Shown: positions 10,483-21,288 of the stretch, in pieces
How positions within the stretch are numbered: the first letter of the stretch is position 1
How the letters are laid out: every line of letters starts with the position of its first letter
NCBI RefSeq assembly: GCF_000003605.2
Contig: NW_003107606.1
Span: 5,787-34,376 of the forward strand
Direction of reading: 5' to 3'
From: Saccoglossus kowalevskii
Lineage: Eukaryota > Hemichordata > Enteropneusta > Harrimaniidae
DNA length: 28,590 nucleotides
Translations under genes and position numbers: made by a program
The notes under the pieces: generated by a model
What the model was told of the DNA's origin: nothing
What the model saw: only the letters and a program-made list of their open reading frames with translations
Database searches by the model: none

Positions 10483-12545
10483 AAACACCACGTTATGAAT
10501 CATGCACGATTAACTATATTTGTAAAACACCATGTTATGAATCATGTACGATTAACTATATGGGTAAAACACCACGTTATGAATCATGTACGATTAACTA
10601 TATTTATAAAACACCACTATGAATCATGTACGATTAACTATATGGGTAAAACACCACGTTATGAATCATGTAAGATTAACCATATGGGTAAAACACCACG
10701 TTATGAATCATGTGCGATTAACTATATGGGTAAAACACCACGTTATGAATCATGTACGATTAACTATATGGGTAAAACACCACGTTATGAATCATGTACG
10801 ATTAACTATATGGGTAAAACACCACGTTATGAATCATGCAAGATTAACTATATTTGTAAAACACCACGTTATGAATCATGTACGATTAACTATATGGGTA
10901 AAACACCACGTTATGAATCATGTACGATTAACTATATGGGTAAAACACCACGTTATGAATCATGTACCATTAACTATATTGGTAAAAAACCACGTTATGA
11001 ACCATGCACGATTAACTATATTGGTAAAACACCACGTTATGAATCATGCAAGATTAATTATATTTGTAAAACACCACGTTATGAATCATGTGCGATTAAC
11101 TATATGGGTAAAACACTACGTTATGAATCATGTGCGATTAACTATATGGGTAAAACACCACGTTATGAATCATGTGCGATTAACTATATGGGTAAAACAC
11201 CACGTTATGAACCATGCACGATTAACTATATTGGTAAAACACCACGTTATGAATCATGTGCGATTAACTATATTGGTAAAACACCACGTTATGAATCATG
11301 TGCGATTAACTATATGGGTAAAACACCACGCTATGAATCATGTGCGATTAACTATATGGGTAAAACACCACGTTATGAATCATGTGCGATAAACTATATG
11401 GGTAAAACACCACGTTATGAATCATGTACGATTAACTATATGGGTAAAACACCACGTTATGAATCATGCAAGATTAATTATATTTGTAAAACACCACGTT
11501 ATGAATCATGTGCGATTAACTATATGGGTAAAACACTACGTTATGAATCATGTGCGATTAACTATATGGGTAAAACACCACGTTATGAATCATGTGCGAT
11601 TAACTATATGGGTAAAACACCACGTTATGAACCATGCACGATTAACTATATTGGTAAAACACCACGTTATGAATCATGTGCGATTAACTATATTTGTAAA
11701 ACACCACGTTATGAATCATGTGCGATTAACTATATTGGTAAAACACCACGTTATGAATCATGTGCGATTAACTATATGGGTAAAACACCACGTTATGAAT
11801 CATGTGCGATTAACTATATGGGTAAAACACCACGTTATGAATCATTTGCGATAAACTATATGGGTAAAACACCACGTTATGAATCATGTACGATTAACTA
11901 TATGGGTAAAACACCACGTTATGAACCATGCACGATTAACTATATTGGTAAAACACCACGTTATGAATCATGTACGATTAACTATATTGGTAAAACTCCG
12001 CGATATAAACCATAATATGAACTATGTACGATTAACTATATTTGTAAAACACCACGTTATGAATCATGTACGATTAACTATGTGGGTAAAACACCACGTT
12101 ATGAATCATGTACGATCAACTATATGGGTAAAACACCACGTTATGAATCATGCACGATTAACTATATTGGTAAAACACCACGTTATGAACCATGCACGAT
12201 TAACTATATTGGTAAAACACCACGTTATGAATCATGTACGATTAACTATATTGGTAAAACTCCGCGATATAAACCATAATATGAACTATGTACGATTAAC
12301 TATATTTGTAAAACACCACGTTATGAATCATGTACGATTAACTATATTGGTAAAACACCACGTTATGAATCATGTACGATTAACTATATTTGTAAAACAC
12401 TACGTTATGAACCATGCACGATTAACTATATTGGTAAAACACCACGTTATGAACCATGCACGATTAACTATATTTGTAAACACCGCGGTATAAACCATAA
12501 TATGAATCATGTGCAAATAACTATATTGGTAAAACACCACGTTGA
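10483..12545. repeat. 42-bp minisatellite, about 49 copies
   Basis: A head-to-tail array of a 42-bp unit is recognisable by CACGTTATGAATCATG and GATTAACTATAT in each copy. Units vary at a few positions (GTAC/GTGC/GCAC/GCAAG after CAT; GGGT/TTGGT/TTTGT after TATAT). A block of 10 units is duplicated: 11041-11340 matches 11461-11760 with few differences, offset 420 bp. Near the 3' end a 264-bp block is duplicated, marked by the irregular junction TCCGCGATATAAACC at 11997 and 12261. A related junction with AAACCATAATATGAA occurs near 12492. One unit near 10616 lacks 2 bp. Two plus-strand frames stay open (up to 524 codons) only because 42 is a multiple of 3. Confidence 0.96.
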
Positions 12546-13088
12546 AAGCCCGATGAAGCATAAGATATACTCATATTACGTTGATGTATTTTATTCATGC
12601 TTTTATCGGTAATTTTACCAAATGTATTTTACCAAAAGTATTAGCCTACAAATTTTCTACTTATCGATGGTATTAATTGTTGTAGGTATGTACAGAGACA
12701 CATAACTCATTTCGCAAATATTAGCATATGATTAGCGAAATAATTAAATATATGGAGATGTCATACTGAATATATTCTTAACGTATAAATAAAGACATTT
12801 TGTTTCAGAAATAGCCGCCATTGCGCACATTCACTTACTTATGTGTAAAGTATTGATAATTTGTAATAATCAATGAATATTGAATTCAATGTGCCATCGT
12901 GTGGATATTAAAGCATGGCTTCCATGCACATGCATGAACACTTAAGCACGTGATACATCAGTGAATTTAAATTAGCCCTGACTGGAATGCTGAAGTAATA
13001 AATATAATTATAATATTCCACAGGGAAATACATGTAGTATCGTTGAACATGCATACTTGACTTCATTGAGCGCAACAGAGCTGTACAG
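12546..13088. other. Upstream region of the GPCR gene
   Basis: No coding frame is recognised. A pyrimidine-rich acceptor-like sequence, TTTTGTTTCAG, ends near 12809 and could close an intron in the 5' untranslated region, with no donor identified. An in-frame TGA lies about 45 bp upstream of the GPCR start. A TATAATATT stretch near 13010 is AT-background rather than a convincing TATA box. Confidence 0.3.
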
Positions 13089-14120
13089 ATGACTACAGTT
13101 ACCCTGAACAACTCCATGTTTGCAATGGAAGTGCAGCATAATATAACTGATATCCAAAAGGATAGTCTTGTGTGTTTGGCACCCAGCGATGTTTACTTCA
13201 AAGTAGCTACAGGTATAGCCGTAATCGGTATTATACTTAACATTTTGTTCATTTACGTTTTACGTCGAATTCCTTCCATGAAGACTACTGCAAACATATA
13301 TCTTGTGAATCTGGCTGTCGCCGACCTGTTACTACTCATCTCCGTGTTGGTGTACTATGTGTTTGTGATCACCGGAGGCATGTATATTGTTAAAAACGTT
13401 GGTTTCATATGCTACATGACTATCTTCCAAAATCTCTTATTTTTTACAATTCTAATAACAGTGATAATTATCAGCATAGAGAGACACGTTGGCATTTGCT
13501 ACCCACTGCGATTTCGCAATAGTCTCACCAAAAAACGAGCAACCACAATGGTAGTGCTCTCGTGGTTGTTAGGTGTCTTATTCAGCATACCACGAATCAT
13601 TGAGTGCTTTGCAGTTGGCAATACAAGAAAGCAAGCACAAAACGTTACATACGCATTGTATATCATTTTATTTTCCATTGCATTGTTGGTATTACCAGTT
13701 ATGTACTTCAGTACAGCGAGGAGCTTCCGAAAGTTCGTCCGGCAGTTAGAGTCAGACCATGGAATCGTACGAAGGTCAGACGAGAGACAGATATTGGTAA
13801 CCGCCGTGTCCATCACCACAGTCTTCTTTCTGTGCATGACCCCAACTGTCATCAAGTTCATCGACTACTTAAATTACAACATCACTGGTAACTCCTCCGC
13901 TGACGTAATGGCTATTATCTGTATTTACGATTTGTCGCGTTGGTTACTGATTACTAGTTTGATAGTAAACCCTATTCTGTATAATGTGATCAGCTCAACT
14001 GGGCGTGAAGCATTTATCCATGCATTCGGCTGTCGTGAACCGGTCCAGAGTAGAACGACTGCTGCTACAACAACTACTAGCATTAAACTTAACACAAATA
14101 ATATAAATCTGCATAAATAG
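13089..14120 (+). CDS. Rhodopsin-class (class A) GPCR, orphan, intronless
   Basis: This 343-aa protein has seven hydrophobic segments and class A landmarks. These are N51 in TM1, LAVAD with D79 in TM2, C108 at the TM3 start, ERH (131-133) in place of DRY, W159 in TM4, C173 in the second extracellular loop (disulphide partner of C108), P203 in TM5, FFLCMTP (246-252) in TM6 and NPILY (294-298) in TM7. The short N-terminus has glycosylation sites at N7 and N18, and N185 is another. C315 in the tail could be palmitoylated. It should act at the plasma membrane, signalling through G proteins. The overall pattern resembles invertebrate neuropeptide-type receptors, but the ligand cannot be named. The start is the first Met after an in-frame stop, although its Kozak context is weak; M13 has a better one. 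The whole gene is one exon, as in many expanded invertebrate GPCR families. Unusual points are ERH for DRY and methionine for the TM6 toggle tryptophan. Confidence 0.93.
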   Translation: MTTVTLNNSMFAMEVQHNITDIQKDSLVCLAPSDVYFKVATGIAVIGIILNILFIYVLRRIPSMKTTANIYLVNLAVADLLLLISVLVYYVFVITGGMYIVKNVGFICYMTIFQNLLFFTILITVIIISIERHVGICYPLRFRNSLTKKRATTMVVLSWLLGVLFSIPRIIECFAVGNTRKQAQNVTYALYIILFSIALLVLPVMYFSTARSFRKFVRQLESDHGIVRRSDERQILVTAVSITTVFFLCMTPTVIKFIDYLNYNITGNSSADVMAIICIYDLSRWLLITSLIVNPILYNVISSTGREAFIHAFGCREPVQSRTTAATTTTSIKLNTNNINLHK

Positions 14121-15585
14121 ATGAAGTCAGTGTTTTCAAATTGTATGCAAATACTGCGCAATTTTCTGAAACAATGAGCTAGATTACATCAAAGTGACAG
14201 TGGAGTAAAGTAAAACATTACATACATTCATCAATGACTGAATAGCTATGTGTATAAGTGTGAATGGGTATGTCTAGCATTAAACAGTAGTTATTTTTGT
14301 CAATGTTTATCGAACAATTGTTCCAGCTCTATTCTTATTCACATTTATGTATTTACATTTCTTAATTACCTGACTTCATTAGAACACACGAACGTATTGT
14401 GTAATGATATGTGTGTTTGTACTGTTCATTATATGCCTCATGTGTTTTCTCATATTTAATGATGCGTTAATACATTGACTTGGTGGTTTAATATTCAGAC
14501 TAACTATAGTTCAATGTTGATTTCAATGTAAATGCAGTATTTTAACAATTTTCGACTACAATTGAAGTAATATCCCTCTAAAATTAGATCAATATGAATT
14601 CGGAAATCTACGCAGATATGATGAAAAACAATTTCCTGGCTAATATAATTATACGTCTATAATTAACATTAGCCTTGGTGGTTGTTGTTACTCTGTAAAC
14701 ATTGACTTAGCAATTATGTGACAGATTCGTACGGCACTGCACTGAATACTGACTTCAGAGTCAGCTTTTGAAAGGTAAAGATAATATATGATGATGACAC
14801 TGTCAAATATATTGCTATAATAATTGTAATGTACGGTATTATCTTGTAGATTTCCATTCTATAGGCATCCGTTATTACATATATAATATTGTAAAATTAC
14901 TATTGCTTTTATTTATATGATAAATGAGAACCTACATACATTGCATTTTTTAATCTGGAAATTGAAAACATATTATGTAATTAAATTCACATTTATCACT
15001 CGTGTAATTCATTTTGATCAGTGGTAATTCTCTGGTAGACAGCACAAGTATTCCTTTCCTCGCATTGTTTTTGATCGCATGAAAATTTGCTAGTGCTATG
15101 TCGATTCATATGTACGACATCAAATATCTGGTCATATCCAAGGTTTTATTTAACTTATATAATGAAATTGTATTTATTCATATGTGGTTACCGCTATTGT
15201 TGTAGTACAGTATGATTTTGTCATAAACATGGCTCTGTTAGATGTACGTAGGCAGGTTTTCCTTTCTCTCTACATAGATCAATGTACAACTGACTGTTCT
15301 ATATATCATTTTATTACTTAATGTGTCTAGTCCAATTACTACATTGTTCTAAAAGCAGAGTGTACCTGAAAGTGGATGTATTGGCCGCATATATAGGATT
15401 TTTAATTCACTTTTAAATTGTAAAACTGTAATCTTGATATGTTGCAATTGTGTCCCCAAGAAGGCAATCATTTTGGCTTTTAAAAATATGTGATTTTACC
15501 CTCATTTGTTCAGAACTTGTAATTGCTGCTTATTAATGTTTTCATCAATAATTAGTTACCTTGTTTGCTGTCGATGAATGAGTAC
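14121..15585. other. AT-rich non-coding stretch after the GPCR
   Basis: This should hold the 3' untranslated region of the GPCR. A weak ATTAAA hexamer lies near 14279, but no strong polyadenylation signal close to the stop is obvious. The 69-codon frame at 14250-14459 has no domain and lacks an ATG start. Nothing else is recognised. Confidence 0.4.
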
Positions 15586-15755
15586 ATGTTATGTTGTGTA
15601 ATATAATATGTATTGGAGTAAGCATATTATGTTGTGTAACATAATGTGTACTAGAATAGGCATATTATGTTGTTTAATATAATGTGTATTTGAGTAGGCA
15701 TAGTATCTTGTGTAAGATACTGTGCGTTAGAGTATGTATATTACGGTGTATATCC
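15586..15755. repeat. 38-bp tandem repeat, each unit a hairpin
   Basis: Four 38-bp units lie at 15586-15623, 15624-15661, 15662-15699 and 15700-15737, followed by a fragment. Each unit contains an inverted repeat with a 4-nt loop. In unit 2 the arms are ATTATGTT and AACATAAT (15626-15645), and in unit 4 they are AGTATCTT and AAGATACT (15702-15721). Units 2 and 4 differ at two stem base pairs, and at both pairs the two sides have changed together, so pairing is kept. In units 1 and 3 one pair becomes G-T, which would be a wobble pair in RNA. Confidence 0.85.
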
Positions 15756-16137
15756 TCGAATTTGTAATTATATTGTGGTGATAATCAACAAAGATTACAA
15801 ATTTATAAACATCACATCCATAGGTCTCACAAGTTTTTTTCCAATTGTTAGCAACGTTCCAAATGTTTATCAATACGCATACTTAATTCTTTCATATATG
15901 TACAAAGTTTTTGCAGTACATTGTTAAAAACATTTAACTTACTGGCAAATGTAATTACCACTATTCCCAATACAATAATTACTCGGAGAAAGTAGTACTC
16001 TGAAACAACATGTAATGCGTGTTAATTAATACACTAGTAATATGACTAGCAAATATGTTATGTAATGTAAGTAACTATAGGTACGATCATGATTGCGCCG
16101 TTCATATATCAATGCGATGGCGTCATACAGGGTGGAA
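15756..16137. other. Non-coding stretch
   Basis: AT-rich sequence with no recognised gene, repeat or site. Confidence 0.4.
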
Positions 16138-16440
16138 TGACGTCACAATAGCGGACCGCGCATACATTAGCATAAATGGTGACGTCACAATAGGGATCCG
16201 TGCATAAATTAGCATAAATGATCGTACATGGCCGTGAAGAGGGTCATTTGAATTAGGATGACGTCACAATGGAGATCCGTGCATAAATTAGCATAAATGA
16301 TCGTACAAGGCCGTGAAGGGGGTCATTTGGATGAGGATGACGTCACAATGGGATACTGTGAGTACATTTGCATACATAAAATAGATTTGAATACGAGGTC
16401 GTAACGAGGTCACCTTGAATACATTTGCATAAATTTCCAT
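16138..16440. repeat. 79-bp tandem repeat with CRE palindromes
   Basis: The palindrome TGACGTCA, the full cAMP-response element bound by CREB/ATF factors, occurs at 16138, 16180, 16259 and 16338. The last three are spaced by exactly 79 bp. Units at 16180-16258 and 16259-16337 are nearly identical and share GATCCGTGCATAAATTAGC and GGTCATTTG. The first copy is a 42-bp fragment, and the last diverges after about 20 bp into sequence with two octamer motifs (ATTTGCAT at 16366-16373 and 16423-16430). The block ends right before the Tx1 relic, so it could be the promoter array of that LINE or an older repeat it landed beside. Confidence 0.75.
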
Positions 16441-16452
16441 CATGTTTTTTAA

Positions 16453-17931
16453 ACTGCTACTAAAGTAACTCTCTCAGGTGTACCCCCCCCTATACCAAAT
16501 CACATTATTCAAACTGATCTGTCAAAGTATGGCCGTGTTGTTAGCAATTTACGCTAAATTCCACTTGAGCTGAAACAACCCGAGCTGAAACACGTCAAAT
16601 CCTTTTGCCGTCAAGTGTATATGTTGTGCGACAATAATAAACTTGACGGTGTCATTAACGTCACACATGAGGAGCGACAATACCGTATCTACTTGTCAAC
16701 TGATGATATTGTTTGTCACATGTGTCTAAAAAAGGGACATATTATGCGAAACTGCCCAGTAAGCCAGCAGCAAACTTCAGACGACTCAGTTTGCGATCAT
16801 CCTCTTCCAAATAGTAAAAGCCGCCCCAACCCTGAACCAATACCTGTTGATCAATCTACTATTGCTCACATCAGTCCCCCTTTTGATAAAACCGATAAAG
16901 CAAACGACATTAATGATGATGATGAAAATAGTCAAACGATGGAAGTTGACAACACGCCCGAAAATGTAGAGTATAACGAAAGTGACGGAAACAATACTTT
17001 AAATGATAAAGGTGACGATAACGTAATAGGTGTCAATGTGTTAAATGGCAATGATGATGATGGCAACGCGCGTGACAAAAACGATGTGACTGACTATGAT
17101 TTAAATGATAAAAGTGACAATAACGTAATAGGTGTCAATGTGTTAAATAGCAATAATAATGATGGCAACGCGCGTGACAAAAACGACGTGACTGACTGAT
17201 TTAAATGATAAAGGTGACGATAACGTAATAGGTGTCAATGGGTTAAATAGCAATGATGATGATGGCAAAGCGCGTGACAAAAACGATGTGACTGACTATG
17301 ATTTAAATGATAAAGGTGACGATAACGTAATAGGTGTCAATGTGTTAAATAGCAATGATGATGATGGCAACGCGCGTGACAAAAACGACGTGATTGACTT
17401 TGATTTAAATGATAAAAGTGACAATAACGTAATAGGTGCCAATTGTTAAATAGCAATGATGATGATGGCAACGCGCGTGACAAAAACGATGTGACTGACA
17501 ATGATTTAAATGATAATAACGAAATAAATGAAAATGAAAACACACACGATACTAGAGTGAGCAAATCTGTTGTAAATAGCTCAATGTTAACTGGTGCGAA
17601 AACGCTAAATGCAAATGATGAGGAGGTGGTAGAAACCCACCCTTTTACCCCCCCCCCTTTTTTACCAAGTGAGTCGAATGACCCGCTTGACCCAACAAAG
17701 ACTCTTGTCCCTGTGGGTCTGTCTGAGGACAGGGATGATACTGAGTCGATTATGTCATATTGTTCTGAAATCTCTACGCTATATACCGAGGCCAAGGAAC
17801 TTACCGTTTCGAGCGAGAAAGCAAAACTGTTCTCTCGTGATGCCCTGAATCCTTTTTTAGTTGAATCACTCAACTCATTGAATTGGCTACACGGTTTTGC
17901 CCCGATCTCAGATTGTTGGCACGCTCACTGA
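16453..17931 (+). pseudogene. Tx1-type LINE ORF1 relic (nucleic-acid-binding, gag-like)
   Basis: In functional elements this protein coats the retrotransposon RNA. The visible start at 16453-16530 reads like the beginning of an RRM-like fold (VTLSGVPPPIP, then LSKYGRVV). It is followed in the same frame by a TAA at 16555-16557. The frame continues to a CCHC zinc knuckle at 16714-16755 (CHMC, GH and NC in CX2CX4HX4C spacing). After it comes an unusually long acidic Asp/Asn-rich section built from a 102-bp tandem repeat. A 2-bp loss gives the TGA at 17197-17199, and a further 1-bp loss lies near 17442. The third frame then runs to TGA at 17931 with a Pro/Ser/Glu-rich tail. The 5' part is missing. 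The stop overlaps the region just before the ORF2 start. Confidence 0.8.
16999..17520 (+). repeat. 102-bp tandem repeat inside LINE ORF1
   Basis: Successive TTAAATGATA anchors lie at 16999, 17101, 17201, 17303, 17405 and 17506. The intervals are 102, 100, 102, 102 and 101 bp, so the unit is 102 bp (34 codons) with two small deletions. Each unit encodes an acidic, Asn-rich segment with VIGVNVLN and NARDKNDV. The period is a multiple of 3, so the expansion kept the ORF1 frame until the two deletions broke it. That suggests the repeat grew while the ORF was still functional. Confidence 0.9.
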
Positions 17932-17993
17932 ATGAGGTACGGAAATCCCCAGACATATCTCAACGTATCACTTGTTTATTGCTTTTCACATCA

Positions 17994-18875
17994 ATGATGA
18001 GTTTTTCTGCTGTTACATGGAATGTGCACGGCTGTCGCGATTCAATGAAGCGATACCAACTTTTTGAGTTCCTTGAACTAAACCATTCCATTGATTTTCA
18101 TTTTTTTCAGGAAACTCACACCGTAACTGTTCAAGCCGATGAAGCCCAGTGGCAAATTGTATGGCGTTCATCTATTTTATTTTCCCATGGTAACTCACAG
18201 TCTGCTGGTGTGGCTATTTTGGTAAATAAAAATACAAATAAAAACATCAAGGTTTTAAAGGCGGCTGATGTTGTAACGGGTCGTCTGCTATATATACATC
18301 TAGAGGTACACGGCTCGCCAGTTCATCTGTTTAATGTGTATATGCGCCCACCGTTGGGGTGGACCGGCTTGAATTTTTTAACACTCTCGAAAAACCTTAA
18401 TCAAGATCCAACTATCATTGGCGATGATTTTAACTGCACCCTTAACCCCGACTCAGACAGAGCTGAAAACCCTGAACCACATGTACAGTCAACTATGTTA
18501 TTATCTAACATAATTGCGCGTTTTAAACTTATTGACTCTTGGCGCCATTTTAATTCTAACTTGCGAAACTATACATGGGTCGGGAATGACAGCAAGTCTC
18601 GCATCGACACCTTTTACATCTCTAAAGGTTTCTCATCTAAAATCAAACGTATCTCTATCGAAACTCACTGTAACCTCTCTGATCACGCACCTGTTAAATT
18701 ATGCATACAAATTAAAGTTGTCACAAACAGAAACCTAATATGGCACTTCAATACCAGTTTACTCCATGAAGAAGAGTACTGCCATATTTTAATGACTTCT
18801 GGTTGTTATGGCGTAGAGAAAATAGTCGCTTTGACTCCGTCCAAATGTGGTGGGATATGGGTAAACTTAAAATAA
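17994..18875 (+). other. AP endonuclease domain of the ORF2 relic, motifs intact
   Basis: The longest open part of ORF2 begins at tandem ATGs at 17994 and 17997; the frame itself is open from 17883. It encodes an APE-type endonuclease of the exonuclease/endonuclease/phosphatase fold. Visible catalytic-site motifs are WNVHG (Asn), FFQETH (Glu), FNVYMRPP (Tyr), GDDFNC (Asp and Asn), SRIDTFYIS (Asp) and SDHAP (Asp, His), in the normal order. The one unusual residue is Asp for the second Gly usual before DFN. The reading frame leaves the family alignment near 18795, so the last 25 or so codons to 18875 are out of frame. Confidence 0.85.
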
Positions 18876-21288
18876 AGGAACTAGCGAAATAATATAGCGC
18901 TAAACTCAGCAACAACTACAAGCACATTAAACAAAATATTTGTGATGACATACACACCCTTGAACAATTCGTTCAACCCACTGATGCACTCACAACGCAA
19001 TTAAACGAAAAAGGGCATTATTGAAAACTTTAATGCACAAAGAATCAAAAGAGGCTGCTATAAGATCGCGGCATAACATGTCTAATGAAACTAATGCGCC
19101 TACCTCTTTTTTCTCTGCTATCGAAAACCAGAGGGGGAGTAAAAAGGTCATGACCCAGTTACAACGACCAAATGCCACTACGACTGAGTCACTGGCTGAA
19201 ATGCGAACTCTCACACAAAAACTTTTATTCTAACTTGTTCTCACCTGACCCTGTGTCAACTGACTGTCAACCCGTCTACACAAGGGACTTCCCCAACTTG
19301 ACGAAACGCTTAAAAACATGTGTGACGCTCCTCTCTCTTTTGATGAATTAACGTGCGCTGTTAAATTGTTGTCAAAAGGTACGTCTTCTGGAATTGACGG
19401 TTTGCCTGATAAATTTTTCCGGCATTTTTGGTTTTGTTGGGCCCGGATCTTCACGATGTCCTTAACGCCTCAGTTGAGGACGGCCAACTTCCATTGTCAT
19501 GTCGACGCGCCGTCATCACTTTACTCCCCAAAAAGGGTGACAACAGTTTGTTGAAAAACTGGAGACCAGTCAGCTTGCTCTGCTCCGATTATAAAATACT
19601 CACTAACGCGCTCTCCATGAGGTTTAAATCTACTCTACCTGACATAATTCACCCTGACCAAACCTACTGTGTCCCGGGGCGGCAGATTTTTGACAACATT
19701 CATCTGGTGCGTGACGTCATAGATTACTCTCATATCAACCAATTGCCACTTGGGATCGTTGCTCCAGACCAGGAAAAGGCATTCGATCGCATCAACCATG
19801 ACTACCCTTTCAAAACCCTAGAAGCGTTCGGCTATGGAGATTAAATTTTGTAAGTACATTCAACTAATCTACTCTAGTACGCAAAGTCTTGTTCGTCAAA
19901 AGGATTGTGGGTAGGCAAGTGGAAGGATAGGACTGACAATCCACTAAATATAGCGTGGAACATTAAAGGTCTGAAAGTTATTGGTACCTACCTCGGCAAT
20001 AGCGCCACTTTTGTCAGTCAAACTGGGACGGTCAGCCAGAAACATTTGCCTACTCGCATTTCGTCATTTCGCATTCAATATATCCAGCATTACCTCTACT
20101 CCAACTTTTTACAACTTACTACTTTTTAAAAGAATTCAATCATTAAAATTATGATAAACAATTATATTTATTATCGACATTCCAACACCCAATGTTCGCT
20201 TGCCACAATTTTATTCTGACTTGCTAACAGTCTGGTCTTCCCTTCCAACAATCACGAAAGACAGACCGACTGCACTGCACGAGATTACTCAAGAGCCGTT
20301 ATTTTTTAACCATCTCATTATTCACCCAATTCAAAACACACCTTTGAATCTTTTACATTTTCGTGAGGCTGGCCTCACAAGGTCTGTGACCTTTTTAATA
20401 ATGGTACATGGTTAGGCGTTGACGCAATTCATAATAAAGTAAATGTGTATTCGAGGCGGCTAGCGGGGATGGCACTCGATTTGATTCATCGGGCCATATC
20501 TGTGGAGTAGAAGAAAATTATACTCAATCAAAAAGTTACCAATGAGTCAATTAAAATCAAATATTACATTGAACTTTGCTATAGAGACGACGATAATGAC
20601 ATCCTTCTGAATACTCCGCTCTACAAATTTGAGAGGGGTGAAATTTACAAATTCCTAATAAATTCTCAGTATTTTTCCAACCGCACCTCACAGTTTAACT
20701 CTTTATGGCACGACTTACTTTCTCTCTCTACTAACTCTACACCTGTCTTTAAAGATTGCGATATGACCCCAATCACAAAGAAAGACGCCGACCTTAATTG
20801 GCGCATGCTCCACAGCGCCTACCCAACTGTCGGGTTTCTTTTAAAAACCAAAGCCCGGACCTTTGATACTTGTCCCTTCTGTGACGAAAGGGACGATCTT
20901 ACCCACATTTTTATTGAATTCTCAAGATTCGCCCCACTTTTCAACTTGCTGAAATTAATTACCAATAAACTTATAAATATAGACACTATACCACTTTCTC
21001 GGCCCACCAATCAAAAGAACCGCTACATATCGTTTACTTTGTTACATAATCACAACCATGATAGCGGTAACTAATGTAACACGATATAAAATGCTGAAAG
21101 ATCGTGTACAATCAAATGTGTTACAGTGTTTTAAATCAAAAATTAGGTATCGGGTAACTAGCGAATACAACTATCACCTGCTTACAAAGTCTCTAGATGT
21201 ATTTGAAACACAGTGGTGCGTTGATGATGCCATTGCAATCCTGGATGGCAACTCACTAATAATCCCCGATATTTTAGATAATGGCTGA
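17994..21288 (+). pseudogene. Tx1-type LINE ORF2 relic (endonuclease + reverse transcriptase)
   Basis: Functional ORF2 nicks DNA and reverse-transcribes the element RNA at the nick. Here the endonuclease (17994-18738) is followed by frame changes near 18795, 19015, 19230 and 19430 and a stop near 18889. The linker includes WRRENSRFDSVQMWWDMGK (about 18810-18866) and NAPTSFF (about 19090-19113). The RT fingers and palm start survive: GIDGLP, LLPKKGD, NWRPVSLL, and DQEKAFDR (motif A, about 19768-19791). Near 19890 the frame jumps to GLWVGKWKDR, a segment that lies well after the FADD box in intact relatives, so motifs B and C are gone. C-terminal pieces include TPLYKFERGEIYKFL, a CPFC...H Cys/His motif (about 20868-20910) and RYRVTSEYNYHLL. 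The remaining length of about 1,100 codons is shorter than usual for the clade. Confidence 0.87.

Noticed and set aside
10441-12015. 524-codon open frame repeating a 14-residue motif, plus overlapping frames of 257, 145 and 204 codons
   Set aside because: These are produced by the 42-bp minisatellite, whose period is a multiple of 3. Two frames are open at once, unit differences do not favour silent sites, and a 2-bp indel near 10616 shifts the frame within the array.
13499-13861. 120-codon minus frame and other frames overlapping the GPCR
   Set aside because: They are shadows of the GPCR coding sequence with no domain of their own.
16555-16557. In-frame TAA read as the true upstream boundary of ORF1, making the ORF start at 16615
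   Set aside because: The family-like sequence LSKYGRVV lies upstream in the same frame, so the TAA is a decay mutation and the ATG at 16615 is internal.
17337-17873. 178-codon Ser/Phe-rich minus frame
   Set aside because: It is the antisense shadow of the acidic repeat and tail of LINE ORF1.
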